Source of the DNA: Streptomyces sp. NBC_00078
GTDB taxonomy: Bacteria; Actinomycetota; Actinomycetes; Streptomycetales; Streptomycetaceae
Length of the DNA: 64,000 nucleotides
Reading direction: 5' to 3'
Assembly: GCF_026343335.1 (NCBI RefSeq)
Contig: NZ_JAPELX010000001.1
Coordinates: forward strand, 2,046,001-2,110,000
The translations under genes were made by a program, and so were the position numbers. The notes beneath the pieces were generated by a model. It ran no database searches, had not been told where the DNA came from, and worked only from the letters and a program-made list of their open reading frames with translations. Of this stretch, positions 9,303 to 17,646 are shown piece after piece; positions within the stretch are counted from its first letter, which is position 1; every line of letters begins with the position of its first letter.

Positions 9303-10092
9303 CGAAGTACGTCGGGTTCGGGATCTTGTACGTCCGGTCGGCGTAGCCGCCGTCCAGGTCCGAGTACTGGTCCCCGAAGTTGGCGACGATCTCGTACCCG
9401 AGGTCCTTCTCGATGTGCTTGCGCGTGCCGGACTTGTACTGCACGGTCGTGCAGGTCCAGGTGCCCGGAGTGGCGCAGGCGCTCAGGTAGGACGGCGGGT
9501 TCGCGGCATCCTTGAGGAACATGTGGCCGGCGTCGAGGTTCACGTCGGCGCCGGTCTTCTTCAGGTTCTCGACCGCCGCGGTGCGCTGCGCCTCGCTGAG
9601 GCCGGAGTTGTAGAAGACCTCGACGCCTTTCTTCTGCGCGTACTGGACGAGCCCGGCGCTGCCGAAGACGCCCGGACGGTCCGCCTTGTTGACGTACGCC
9701 GCCCAAGTGGCGGAGTTGTACGTGTAGTTGTAGCGCTTCTCGTAGTCGAGGCTGAGCAGCAGGGTGTCGTCGATGTCAAAGACGACCGCGGGCTTCTCAC
9801 CCCGGTGGTGGGCCTTGCGGGCCGCCTGGTCGATGTACTTGCGGGCGGCGGAGTCGATACGCGCCAGGTCCTTGGCGTACGGGCTGTACTGGGACGCCTG
9901 GTACACGCCGTCCGCGTCCGCCGTGGTGCCGTAGTAGGTGTCGATGTCCTTCACCAGGAGCCCGATGTTGTAGGGCTCGTGGGTGGAGTTGGCCGTGGAC
10001 TGTCCGGCCGTGGCCGCACCGGCGCCGTAGAGAGCAGCGCCGGTGAGGGCACACGCTGCGGTGATCGCCGCGATACGCAGTGGCTTATGCAT
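9295..10092 (-). CDS. Secreted HAD-superfamily (subfamily IIIB) acid phosphatase
   Basis: 265 residues. A signal peptide (about 1-30, ends in ATAGQS) is followed by an acid phosphatase domain. HAD motif I is PAVVFDIDDTLLLSLDYEKR (nucleophile Asp and Asp+2). Motif II is in EVFYNSGLSE, where the family usually has a Thr or Ser. The C-terminal acidic site is GDQYSDLDGGYAD. It probably releases phosphate from organic phosphoesters outside the cell. No Shine-Dalgarno is evident; instead a 15-bp motif shared with the nuclease gene at 43563 lies 6 nt before ATG 10092. Confidence 0.87.
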   Translation of the reverse strand: MHKPLRIAAITAACALTGAALYGAGAATAGQSTANSTHEPYNIGLLVKDIDTYYGTTADADGVYQASQYSPYAKDLARIDSAARKYIDQAARKAHHRGEKPAVVFDIDDTLLLSLDYEKRYNYTYNSATWAAYVNKADRPGVFGSAGLVQYAQKKGVEVFYNSGLSEAQRTAAVENLKKTGADVNLDAGHMFLKDAANPPSYLSACATPGTWTCTTVQYKSGTRKHIEKDLGYEIVANFGDQYSDLDGGYADRTYKIPNPTYFVS

Positions 10093-10098
10093 GACAGG

Positions 10099-10113
10099 TT
10101 TCTACGCGCGTCA
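10099..10113 (-). promoter_or_regulatory. 15-bp motif shared by two secreted phosphoesterase genes
   Basis: Read toward the phosphatase gene the sequence is TGACGCGCGTAGAAA, ending 6 nt before the start codon. The identical 15 bases, in the same orientation relative to the gene, occur at 43423-43437 upstream of the extracellular nuclease. The exact repeat outside coding sequence suggests a shared regulatory site. Confidence 0.5.
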
Positions 10114-10212
10114 CCCTCATGTGCGCGAGACCCGTTGCCCGATCGATATCTCTTCCACAGGCAAAAAACGGGTCAAGCGCTCTGGACGGAACGGTTCCGG
10201 ATCGATACCCGG

Positions 10213-10509
10213 TCAGTTCATCGTCGCCCCGATGGTCGTGCTGCCCGTCGTCAGGAACGTGGTGGTGGGCAGGGTGCCGCTGGAGCTGCGGGCGTTGTAC
10301 GTGCTGCTCGCGTCCGTCGACTTGAAGGCGGGCGTCGAGATCCCGGAGTCCCAGTTGTCGCCGGCCGAGGTGACCGAGGAGCCCTTGCTGACGAGGTCGG
10401 TCGAGTTGCTGACGACCACGGTCGCGGCCTGCGCCCGGGTGGGGAGGACGGCGAGGCCGGCGCCCAGGGTCAGGGCCGCCAGGGTGGCGAGTGCGGTACG
10501 ACGAGACAT
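10213..10509 (-). pseudogene. Internally deleted PL9-like secreted protein (signal peptide + C-tail, 98 aa)
   Basis: ATG 10509 has a good ribosome site (GAAGGGAA) and opens a signal peptide (MSRRTALATLAALTLGAGLA, cleavage near RAQA-A). Eleven residues typical of a lyase N-terminus (TVVVSNSTDL) join directly to a 60-residue tail (DNWDSGISTPAFKSTDASS, ending TTIGATMN) that matches the C-terminus of the PL9 fragment at 8304. The catalytic beta-helix is absent but the frame is intact. Best read as an in-frame deletion remnant; a secreted small protein cannot be excluded. Confidence 0.7.
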
Positions 10510-10576
10510 GGAGAGCGGTTCCCTTCTCGTGCGTGCGGGTGGGGGATGGTTCGCAGGGTGGTTCACAGGGTGCGGT

Positions 10577-10846
10577 TCACAGGACCGTGTCCAGCCGGCT
10601 GAAGACCTCGTCCTGCATGCGGTCGACGAAGACGTGGCCCAGGTCGGGCCACGTCTTGAGGTGCAACCGCTCCTCGGCGTGGCGGGGGCGCCAGATCCAC
10701 GTCGTCCACGGCTGCCCGGCCGGAGTCACCTGGGCGCACGTGCAGAACATGGCGGGCTCCGGCGAAGGCGGAGGCGGGGAGGGAGCGGTGCCGACGGCGA
10801 CGAGACCGCCGACGATGCCGGTGAGGAGGGTGCGCCGGGCCGGCAT
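10577..10846 (-). pseudogene. Mini secreted protein, probably another internal-deletion remnant (89 aa)
   Basis: The start is ATG 10846, one base after the pectinesterase stop, with AGGAGGG 8 bp upstream. A twin-arginine-like signal (MPARRTLLTGIVGGLVAVG) and a short Pro-rich stretch lead straight into a 55-residue segment ending KTWPDLGHVFVDRMQDEVF. The conserved-looking LGH near the C-terminus recalls the catalytic His region of alpha/beta hydrolases, but the parent family was not identified. The architecture parallels the neighbouring mini-genes, so a truncated enzyme is the favoured reading. Confidence 0.5.
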
Positions 10847-10847
10847 C

Positions 10848-11975
10848 TCAGCAGCCCTCCTGCCATGGCGCCCAGTCGCCGAGGTAGACCGCGCGCGTCG
10901 CCGACTCGGCCTGCTCCGCGGTGAGTCGGGGCCTGTTCTCGGAGACGGTGATCACGGCCCCGGGGCCGCCGTTGCGGTACTCGGCGAACCGCTGGCTCTG
11001 CCACGGATAGGTGTCCGACATGTTGGTGTAGGGCGCGACCGCGTCGATGCCGGGGCCGAGGCGGGTGTCCCGGACGGTGAGCATCGGGCGGGCGGTGGTG
11101 TCCGAGCCGGGCACCCAGGGTCGGGCCAACTTGTAGAAGGCGTCCGGGGCTTCACTGCTCACCCGGCTCCGTGACACCAGGAAACCGAGCGGGTTGACGA
11201 CCGCCGTTGAGGGCGCGAAGACGAAGCCGTACGGGGCGGCGGCCAGGTCGGTGCGGTTCAGGGTGCGGAAGTGGCACTGCTCGTAGACCGCGGTCGCCCT
11301 GCCGAAGACGAAGTCGCCCTCGACATAGCAGTGCGAGTAGTACTGGCGGGCGAAGGTGCCGAGCGCGATCGAGTCGGAGTACAGCGTGTCCTGGTGGCCG
11401 AGGAAGCGGCAGTGGGTGAACGCGCTCCGGTCTCCCTGCACCTTGATGGCCACCGCCTGGGTGCCGGTGATGTCCGGGTGGTCGGCACGCAGCCAGTCGT
11501 TGGCGAAGGTGATCCAGCGGGCGGTGAAGCCGTCCGCCTGCACGGTCGTGGTGGCGGAACCGGTGGTGCCGTAGGTGCCACCGCCGGGCTTGGAGGTGCC
11601 CGCGGCGTTGTCGTAGACGATCACGACGTCCCGCGGGTCCTCCGAGGCTCCGATCCAGGTCGCCTCCGTACGGCTGATGTCGACGGCCACCGTCTCCCGG
11701 TAGGTGCCGGGCGCGAGGACCAGTGTCCAGCCGCTGCCTTCCGCCGCGGTCACGGCGGCCTGGACGGTGGTGAAGTCGCCGCGGCCGTACGGGTCGACGT
11801 AGAGGGTCCTGAGGTTCGGGCGCGCGGCCGGTGTTCCGTACCGGCCGAACGGGCGGGGGCCGCCGGCAGCGGCCCGTGCGGGGACGGAGGTGAGGCCGAG
11901 CGTGGCGGCCGCCCCGGCGCCCGTCAGGAGGAAACCCCTTCTGGACAGGGGGAGTCGGTGGTGGGGCGAGGGCAT
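10848..11975 (-). CDS. Secreted pectinesterase (CE8)
   Basis: 375 residues with a Tat signal peptide (PLSRRGFLLTGAGAAATLG). The pectinesterase beta-helix shows its signatures: DFTTVQAAVTAA near residue 67, GHQDTLYSDS and YVEGDFVFGRATAVYE with the two catalytic Asp residues, and the substrate Arg in LARPWVPG. It removes methyl esters from homogalacturonan, making it accessible to pectate lyase. The ribosome site GAAGGAG lies 8 bp before ATG 11975. It sits downstream of the PL1 pectate lyase on the same strand, separated by 111 bp with a hairpin, and directly precedes the mini-gene at 10577. Confidence 0.92.
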   Translation of the reverse strand: MPSPHHRLPLSRRGFLLTGAGAAATLGLTSVPARAAAGGPRPFGRYGTPAARPNLRTLYVDPYGRGDFTTVQAAVTAAEGSGWTLVLAPGTYRETVAVDISRTEATWIGASEDPRDVVIVYDNAAGTSKPGGGTYGTTGSATTTVQADGFTARWITFANDWLRADHPDITGTQAVAIKVQGDRSAFTHCRFLGHQDTLYSDSIALGTFARQYYSHCYVEGDFVFGRATAVYEQCHFRTLNRTDLAAAPYGFVFAPSTAVVNPLGFLVSRSRVSSEAPDAFYKLARPWVPGSDTTARPMLTVRDTRLGPGIDAVAPYTNMSDTYPWQSQRFAEYRNGGPGAVITVSENRPRLTAEQAESATRAVYLGDWAPWQEGC

Positions 11976-12040
11976 GCGGCTGCTCCTTCGGGGTTGCGGC
12001 TCGGGTGGGTCGTGCGGGTACTTCCTCGGCGTGGGGGTGC

Positions 12041-12068
12041 GGCCGGGACGAGGTCGGTCGTCCCGGCC
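12041..12068. terminator. Hairpin between pectate lyase and pectinesterase genes
   Basis: A perfect 10-bp stem (12041-12050 with 12059-12068) with an 8-nt loop sits 19 bp after the pectate lyase stop. It may attenuate or end transcription from the upstream genes. Confidence 0.6.
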
Positions 12069-12086
12069 CGTTGCGAAGGGGTCGTG

Positions 12087-13400
12087 TCAGCGCAGGTTGC
12101 CCGCGCCGGCGCGGTGGTCGACGATTCCGGGCACCGCCTTGGCCGGATCGACCTTGGTGCGCAGGGTGGGTGTCCAGCCGGCGCCCGACCGCAGGACCTC
12201 GGTGGGTACTTCGGCGTTGTGGACGGCGATCAGATCGGTCCTCTCACCGTTGACGTAGTTGTCGTCGGCGGTGAGCGGCGACTCGTTCCACCGCTTGAGG
12301 ATCCTTCCGGCACCGGCCCCGCCCGGCAGCGTGAACGCGTTGTGCTCCGCGACGAGTTGGGACTCGATGCCGATGCCGTAGCTGTAGGAGTAGCCGTCCT
12401 TGGCCACGAAGTGGTTGTTGTACGAGTCGACCTGCCCGAAGCGCACGCGCGGAGCCCGCTCCACCAGGTTCGAGAACAGGTTGTGGTGGAAGGTGACCTT
12501 GAGGTGGCCACGGTCGACGGCGGCCGTGGAGGCGCTGTCGCTGTTGCCGATGAGGATCGTCTTGTCGTGGTCCTCGAAGACGTTCCAGGACGCGGTGACG
12601 TAGTCGGCGCCCTTGACGACGTCGAGCTCACCGTCGTGCTGTTCGTAGATCCGCCCGTAGTAGGACGGCAGCGTGCTGTCGGGGTGGTCGCCGTCCGTGA
12701 ACGTGTCGTGGTCCATCCACACATGCGTCGCCCCGTACACGACCGCACTGTCGTACTCGGAGTTCCAGTTGCCGTCGGCGGTGTCGGTCGGGTCCCACTG
12801 CGGGAAGCAGTCGAGGGGGCTCTCGAAGGTCAGGTTGCGGACGATGACGTTGTCGACACCCTTGATCTGCAGGCTGGCGCCGTTGAAGCCCGCGTTCCCG
12901 CCGACGCCGATGATGGTGGTGTTGGCGGGCACGGTGGCCTTGATGTACGTGTCCTGGTTGGCGGCGGAGGCACGGCGCAGGCCCTCGGGGCTGTCGTCGG
13001 GCTCGTCGTCCAGGGTCTTGTCGTGCCCCCAGACGGCGGGGTCGTACTGTGCGAGATAGGCGTCGAAGTCGTATCCGGGCACCTGGAACGACTCACAGCT
13101 CGGGCCGTCGGCGTCGATGACGCCCTTCACCTTGATGATCTTCGGTGCGCTGCCGCCGGCGGCGAGGGCGGCCTTGAAGCCGGCCCAGTCGGTGACGGTG
13201 TAGAGGTGCGCGGCGTCGGCGGCCGCGCCACCGGTGGTGCCGGTGCCGTGGGCCCCCCAGCCGTCCTGCGCGCCGAGTACCTGCCGGCCGAGGTCCCGGG
13301 ACCGGGCCTGCGCGGCGGACGTCCCCGTGACACCGAGCACGAGGGCGGTGCAGCCCACAAGGGATGCTATGACGCGTCCATGACATTTCTGTATACGCAC
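12087..13400 (-). CDS. Secreted pectate lyase (PL1)
   Basis: 437 residues. GTG 13400, preceded by AAGGAG, starts a signal peptide (VRIQKCHGRVIASLVGCTAL, cleavage near AQA-RS). The PL1 beta-helix follows: GWGAHGTGTTGG, NTTIIGVGGNAGFNGASLQI, VIVRNLTFESPLDC, then calcium ligands in VWMDHDTFTDGDHPDS and the catalytic Arg region VERAPRVRFG. It cleaves de-esterified polygalacturonate by calcium-dependent beta-elimination. The frame is open far upstream of the start, but that stretch overlaps the esterase gene in another frame and is not protein-like. It lies 17 bp after the esterase stop, so the two form an operon. Confidence 0.9.
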   Translation of the reverse strand: MRIQKCHGRVIASLVGCTALVLGVTGTSAAQARSRDLGRQVLGAQDGWGAHGTGTTGGAAADAAHLYTVTDWAGFKAALAAGGSAPKIIKVKGVIDADGPSCESFQVPGYDFDAYLAQYDPAVWGHDKTLDDEPDDSPEGLRRASAANQDTYIKATVPANTTIIGVGGNAGFNGASLQIKGVDNVIVRNLTFESPLDCFPQWDPTDTADGNWNSEYDSAVVYGATHVWMDHDTFTDGDHPDSTLPSYYGRIYEQHDGELDVVKGADYVTASWNVFEDHDKTILIGNSDSASTAAVDRGHLKVTFHHNLFSNLVERAPRVRFGQVDSYNNHFVAKDGYSYSYGIGIESQLVAEHNAFTLPGGAGAGRILKRWNESPLTADDNYVNGERTDLIAVHNAEVPTEVLRSGAGWTPTLRTKVDPAKAVPGIVDHRAGAGNLR

Positions 13401-13417
13401 TGTGCGGCTCTCCTTGG

Positions 13418-14224
13418 TTACGCGACCGAGGCGTCGGTCGCCTCGGGCCAGGTGATCCAGGACGTCGGAATGTCGTCGTGCAGCCGGACGACGTCCCGCG
13501 GCGCGAGCAGCCGTGCGCGCAGCAGTTCCCGCGCCACGAGCCGCGCCACGGCGATGGCGCCCGGCGGATTGAAGTGCGTGTTGTCCTGCTCGGTCGCGGT
13601 CCAGTTGAAATAGACCTTCGTCTTCTCGACGCCGAGCTCCTGCCACAGCGCCAGCGACAACGCCTCGACGTCGAGCAGCGCCACCCGCTCCTCCTCGGCG
13701 AGCGCGCGCATCGCCGCCGGATAGTCGCCGTGGGTCGGCACGGCGTTGCCGTCCGCGTCGAATCTGCGGCGCTCGACGGGTGTCGCGAGCACCGGCCGGG
13801 CACCGTGCGCGCGGGCGCCGTCGATGTACTGCCGCAGATAGTCCTGGTACGTCGTCCAGGGCTCGGTGTACCGGGTGGGGTCGTCGCTCTTCTCGTCGTT
13901 GTGCGCGAACTGGATGAGGAGCAGGTCCCCCGGCCGGATCAGTCCGAGGATGGCATCGAGCCTGCCTTCGTCGATGAAACTCTTCGAACTGCGCCCGTTC
14001 ACCGCGTGATTGGCGACGGGAAGATCCTTGTGCAGGAAGAACGGCAATGCCATGCCCCACCCGGTCTCGGGAGCGGCGTCGGCGTATTTCTGGGCCGCGG
14101 TGGAATCACCGGCGATGTAAAGCGTGCGATGGCGTTGCGTTGCTTGTGCGGTACCGATGCCTGTGAAAGCGAGAGGAACGGCGGCAAGCGCAGCCGCGGT
14201 CACCCGTCTGCGGGTTAGTGACAA
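13418..14224 (-). CDS. Secreted rhamnogalacturonan acetylesterase (CE12, SGNH/GDSL hydrolase)
   Basis: 268 residues with an N-terminal signal (MSLTRRRVTAAALAAVPLA). SGNH blocks are visible: block I TLYIAGDSTAAQ (catalytic Ser), block II NHAVNGRSSKSF, block III LIQFAHNDEKSD, block V TEQDNTHFNPPGA (catalytic Asp and His). It removes acetyl groups from rhamnogalacturonan I, helping the lyases reach the backbone. It precedes pectate lyase by 17 bp. The upstream 100 bp separates it from the binding-protein gene. Confidence 0.9.
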   Translation of the reverse strand: MSLTRRRVTAAALAAVPLAFTGIGTAQATQRHRTLYIAGDSTAAQKYADAAPETGWGMALPFFLHKDLPVANHAVNGRSSKSFIDEGRLDAILGLIRPGDLLLIQFAHNDEKSDDPTRYTEPWTTYQDYLRQYIDGARAHGARPVLATPVERRRFDADGNAVPTHGDYPAAMRALAEEERVALLDVEALSLALWQELGVEKTKVYFNWTATEQDNTHFNPPGAIAVARLVARELLRARLLAPRDVVRLHDDIPTSWITWPEATDASVA

Positions 14225-14324
14225 GACCGTGCACCTTTCAGGCTTTTAGTCTTTTGAGGGCGCGGGGAACCGCACGACCGGCCCCGACCGGCCGGCAGTC
14301 CCCCACAACGGAATCCACCCGAGT

Positions 14325-15662
14325 TCAGTGGTTTTTCTTCCAGTCGGCCTGAGCAGCGTCGAGCTGATCGGCCAACGTGTCCAAGAATTCCTTCGCGCTC
14401 ATCTTTCCGAGCAGCACCTTCTGGAAGTTCGGCTCGTTGTCGGCCTTGGAAATGGTGTTCCAGTCCGGCAGGTAGTAGGGCAGCTGCACGATCTTGGTGT
14501 CGGCCCCGTTCAGCGCGGCAGCGGCGAGCTTCGTGGGCTCGGCCTTCTGGATCCACGCATCCTTCGCGGCTTCCGTGTTCGCCGGAATCTGCCCCGCGGA
14601 CTCGTTGTACTTGGAGTTCTCCTCGTGCGAGACGGCGAACTCGATGAACTTCCAGGCGGCCGCCTTGTTCTTGCTGGACTTGAACAGGCTCATCCCGTCG
14701 ACCGGGTTGGAGATCTGCACCCGCGTGCCGTCGTCCTGCGCCGGATTGGGCAGCCCCCGGAACTTGTCGGCGCCCAGCGCCTTCAGATGGTCCTGATACG
14801 ACCCGAGGTTGTGGCTCAGCATGCCGATCGTGCCGCTGTCCCACTGGGCGACCATCTTGGTGAAGTCGTTGTTGACGTCGGCGGACGGGGTGTCCTTCTT
14901 GTAGAGCGCGACGTACTTCTCCAACGCGGCGACGTTCTTCGGGTCGTTGACCGTGGTCTTGTCGCCGTTCCAGAACGAGGTGATGCCGCTCTGGCCGTAC
15001 GCCGCGTCCAGGGCCGGCGCGATGGAGCCCTCACCGCCGCGGATGGTGAACCCGAACTGGTTCTTGCCCTTGTCCGTGAGCTTGTCGGCGGCCGTGTAGA
15101 ACTTCGACCAGGTCGTCGGCGCGTCCAGACCCGCCTTCTTGAACAGGTCGGTGCGGTACCACAGGGTGCCGTTGTTGACCGAGGTCGGGATCTGGTACAG
15201 CTGGTCGCCGCCGCCCGCGGCCTTGCTGCTGTCCACCAGGTTCTGGCTCAGCTTGCCGTTCAGCGAGCTCTTGCCCAGCCGGCTGCCCAACGGCTCCAGC
15301 GCGCCCTGGACCCCGACCTCGGCGAGCATCGCGGTGCCCACGCCGCCGACGTCCGGCAGTCCGCCGCCCTGGATCGCGGTGTCGTACTTGGACTGGGCGC
15401 TCGCGGCGGGAATGCCGACGTAGTTGACCTTGATGTCCGGGTTCTTCTTCTCGAAGTCGGCGATGATCTCCTTCCATATGTCGGTACGGACACCACCGTT
15501 GTTGTCCCAGAAGGTGATCTCGCCTTTGCCGGACCCCTCGTTGCCCTTGTCCCCCGCGCTTCCGCTGCCGTCGTCGCCGCAGGCGGTGGCGGTCAGCGCG
15601 AGCACGGAGCCCAGGGCGACGGCGAGGGCCGCGCGCCTGCTTCTGCGGATGCTGCTCTTCAT
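14325..15662 (-). CDS. ABC transporter sugar-binding lipoprotein
   Basis: 445 residues. The lipobox LTATAC-G near residue 28 anchors it to the outer face of the membrane. The mature protein is a family 1 extracellular solute-binding protein (EITFWDNNGGVRTDIWKEI, then DIKVNYVGIPAASAQSKYDTA and LWYRTDLFKKAGLDAPTTWS). It most likely delivers pectin or arabinan oligosaccharides to the permeases at 19.2-21.0 kb, which lack a binding protein of their own. No ATPase gene is near; Streptomyces CUT1 systems commonly share MsiK. The intervening genes make the transporter unusually split. Confidence 0.88.
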   Translation of the reverse strand: MKSSIRRSRRAALAVALGSVLALTATACGDDGSGSAGDKGNEGSGKGEITFWDNNGGVRTDIWKEIIADFEKKNPDIKVNYVGIPAASAQSKYDTAIQGGGLPDVGGVGTAMLAEVGVQGALEPLGSRLGKSSLNGKLSQNLVDSSKAAGGGDQLYQIPTSVNNGTLWYRTDLFKKAGLDAPTTWSKFYTAADKLTDKGKNQFGFTIRGGEGSIAPALDAAYGQSGITSFWNGDKTTVNDPKNVAALEKYVALYKKDTPSADVNNDFTKMVAQWDSGTIGMLSHNLGSYQDHLKALGADKFRGLPNPAQDDGTRVQISNPVDGMSLFKSSKNKAAAWKFIEFAVSHEENSKYNESAGQIPANTEAAKDAWIQKAEPTKLAAAALNGADTKIVQLPYYLPDWNTISKADNEPNFQKVLLGKMSAKEFLDTLADQLDAAQADWKKNH

Positions 15663-15713
15663 TGGTCGGCTCTCTTCTTCTGGATCAGGGCGGAGATGTG
15701 GAGTTGTGGGGGA

Positions 15714-16040
15714 TCAGTGACTGGCCCAGGGCGCCCAGTTGTCGTTGCCCTTGAGGCAGTTGGCGACGGTGTACGTCTTCGCGTCGGCGCCACTCATCTG
15801 TGGCCGGCGGGCCGTCACACCCGCACCCGGCACTGAGTCCAGTACTCGGTGAACCGCGCGTCCTTCCACGAGAACCCGCTCATGTCGCTCCACGGCGACG
15901 TCCTGACCGCGGCCGGCAGCTCGGTGTCCCGGATCAGCACCTGTGCGACGGCCTCCGGTTCACCGCCCGGATGCCACGGCCGCCCCAGGTGAAACGACTG
16001 CTCCGGCGCATCGCTCACGACCTTCGACCGGCTCCCGGTC
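15714..16040 (-). pseudogene. Pectinesterase, 3' fragment with frameshift
   Basis: The frame reads SRSKVVSDAPEQSFHLGRPW, then SDMSGFSWKDARFTEYW, a pectinesterase C-terminal region with the RPW motif. At about 15840 it goes out of frame; one base earlier the sense continues as PGAGVTARRPQMSGADAKTY and CLKGNDNWAPWASH to a stop at 15714. The N-terminal three quarters, with both catalytic Asp, are gone. It lies between the GH43 gene and the binding protein, in operon direction. Confidence 0.8.
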
Positions 16041-16043
16041 TCG

Positions 16044-16055
16044 GCAAGCGCTTGC
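16044..16055. promoter_or_regulatory. Candidate LacI-type operator, GCAAGCGCTTGC
   Basis: A perfect 12-bp palindrome just upstream of the pectinesterase fragment and the binding-protein gene. A near copy, GGAAGCGCTTTC, lies upstream of the permease genes at 21133. LacI-family sites typically have such a CG-centred palindrome. No LacI gene is in the window. Confidence 0.45.
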
Positions 16056-16107
16056 TATGAAGGTGCTGCGTCATTGCGGATCCCAACAGGCATACGGGTG
16101 CGGTGGG

Positions 16108-17646
16108 TTACAAGGAGTCGATCCTGAAGTGCGTGAAGGTTGCCGTGCCGGCGGGACCCGAACCGACGGGCGCGAGCGCGAACAGGCCGAGCAGGGCGCC
16201 GACCCAGCGCCAGGGCGTGGCGGCGAAGACGGGACCGGAGGGCCGGAAGCCGTCACCGATGTCGTAGCGGAACCGGCAGCGCGCCCCCGTGCCGATCTCG
16301 ATCCGCAGCCTTACCCGACCCTCGGGTGCGAGCCGCGGAGGGTCGGTGTCCCTTTCGCGTTCGGCGACCCTCTCGGCGAAGCGGTGCACGAGATGGACCG
16401 TCCCGTCGGCTTCCCGCTGGAGGCCGATCCAGCTGAACGCGTCCCCGAGCACCGCCAGCCCGGCCCGCGCTCCGGGTTCATCGCTGTGCAGCTTCAGCTC
16501 CACCTCGACGGCGGACGGCGTACCCGGCAGCCGCTGGGTGAGCACGTTCGCGAGTCGGCGCAGGTCGTGCGCGTCGGCCGAGCGGACGCAGGTCATCCGC
16601 AGGCCGTCGCCGGAGTGCTGGGTGGCCCAGCCGTCCTGGGGGTTGGCGGTCCATGACCACTGGCGGCCGAAGCGGCCGCCGGGGAAGTCGTCGTCGGTGG
16701 CGGGCGCGGCGGGCGGCTGCGGCGGCAGGTCGGGACGCCGGTGCACGGCGACGGGGGCGCCGTCGTCCCCGAGCACCGGCCAGCCTCCCCCACCCTCGGC
16801 TTCGCCCGAGCGGGAGGCGCCTCCATCGCCCCAGCTCATCGGCTGGAGGTGCACGACGCGGCCGTACGCACCGCGATGCTGGAAGTGCAGGAACCAGTCC
16901 TCGCCGGTCGGGGTGCGCACCCAGCCTCCCTGGTGCGGCCCGTTGACGTCGGTGTCCTTCTGCTCCAGGACGATCTTCTCCTCGTAGGGCCCGAAGAAGT
17001 CGCGCGAGCGGAAGGCGCCCTGCCAGCCGGTCTCCACTCCCCCGGCGGGCGCGAGGATCCAGAACCAGCCGTCGTGCTGGTAGAGCTTGGGCCCCTCTAG
17101 GGTGAACCACCCGGGTATCAGGTCGCCGTCGACGATCAGCTTGCCCTCGTCCAGGAGTTCGAGGCCGTCGGGGCGCATGCGGTGGCCGGTGAGGCGGTTC
17201 TTGACGCCGGAGCGGGACCTGGCCCAGGCGTGCACGAGGTAGGCCTCGCCGGTCTCCTCGTCCCACAGGGGGCAGGGGTCGATGAGTCCCCTGCCGGCCT
17301 TCACCAGGTGCGGGCGGGCCCAAGGGCCGCGTATCTCCGGGGCGTTGACCTGGAAGATGCCCTGGTCCGGGTCGCCCCAGAAGATCCAGAAGCGGTCGTC
17401 GTGATGGCGCAACGAGGGCGCCCATACGCCGCAGTCGTGGCGCGGGGTCCTGAACTCGGCGGCGGGTTCGAGGCGGTGCAGCGCATGGCCGACCAGGGTC
17501 CAGTTGACCAGGTCGCGGGAGTGCAGCAGCGGGAGGCCGGGCGCGCGGCCGAAGCTGGAGGCGGTGAGGTAGTAGTCGTCTCCGACGCGGACGACGTCCG
17601 GGTCGGACCAGTCGGCGTCGAGGATCGGGTTCGTGTACGTCGTCAC
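16108..17646 (-). CDS. GH43-family glycoside hydrolase with C-terminal concanavalin-like domain
   Basis: 512 residues, no signal peptide, so it acts inside the cell on imported oligosaccharides. The five-bladed propeller carries the GH43 triad: base Asp in LDADWSDPDVVRVGDDYYL, the pKa-modulating Asp in GLIDPCPLWDEETGEAYL, acid Glu in FTLEGPKLYQ. Residues about 320-512 form the XynB-type beta-sandwich domain. Likely beta-xylosidase or alpha-L-arabinofuranosidase. Start GTG 17646 overlaps the oxidoreductase stop by 4 bp. An in-frame insert around residues 275-290 (GDGGASRSGEAEGGGGW) looks like a dispersed Streptomyces repeat. Confidence 0.88.
   Translation of the reverse strand: MTTYTNPILDADWSDPDVVRVGDDYYLTASSFGRAPGLPLLHSRDLVNWTLVGHALHRLEPAAEFRTPRHDCGVWAPSLRHHDDRFWIFWGDPDQGIFQVNAPEIRGPWARPHLVKAGRGLIDPCPLWDEETGEAYLVHAWARSRSGVKNRLTGHRMRPDGLELLDEGKLIVDGDLIPGWFTLEGPKLYQHDGWFWILAPAGGVETGWQGAFRSRDFFGPYEEKIVLEQKDTDVNGPHQGGWVRTPTGEDWFLHFQHRGAYGRVVHLQPMSWGDGGASRSGEAEGGGGWPVLGDDGAPVAVHRRPDLPPQPPAAPATDDDFPGGRFGRQWSWTANPQDGWATQHSGDGLRMTCVRSADAHDLRRLANVLTQRLPGTPSAVEVELKLHSDEPGARAGLAVLGDAFSWIGLQREADGTVHLVHRFAERVAERERDTDPPRLAPEGRVRLRIEIGTGARCRFRYDIGDGFRPSGPVFAATPWRWVGALLGLFALAPVGSGPAGTATFTHFRIDSL
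16784..16836. repeat. Dispersed Streptomyces-type intergenic repeat inserted in frame
   Basis: The plus strand reads CCTCCCCCACCCTCGGCTTC followed by GCCCGAGCGGGAGGCGCC, a type often seen between Streptomyces genes. Here it adds a Gly/Ser/Glu-rich loop between the catalytic and C-terminal domains of GH43 without breaking the frame. Attribution rests on recall of the motif. Confidence 0.45.

Noticed and set aside
11271..13613. 780-codon plus-strand open frame across the pectinesterase and pectate lyase genes
   Set aside because: It spans two well-supported opposite-strand genes and their terminator; Val/Gly/Arg-rich shadow.
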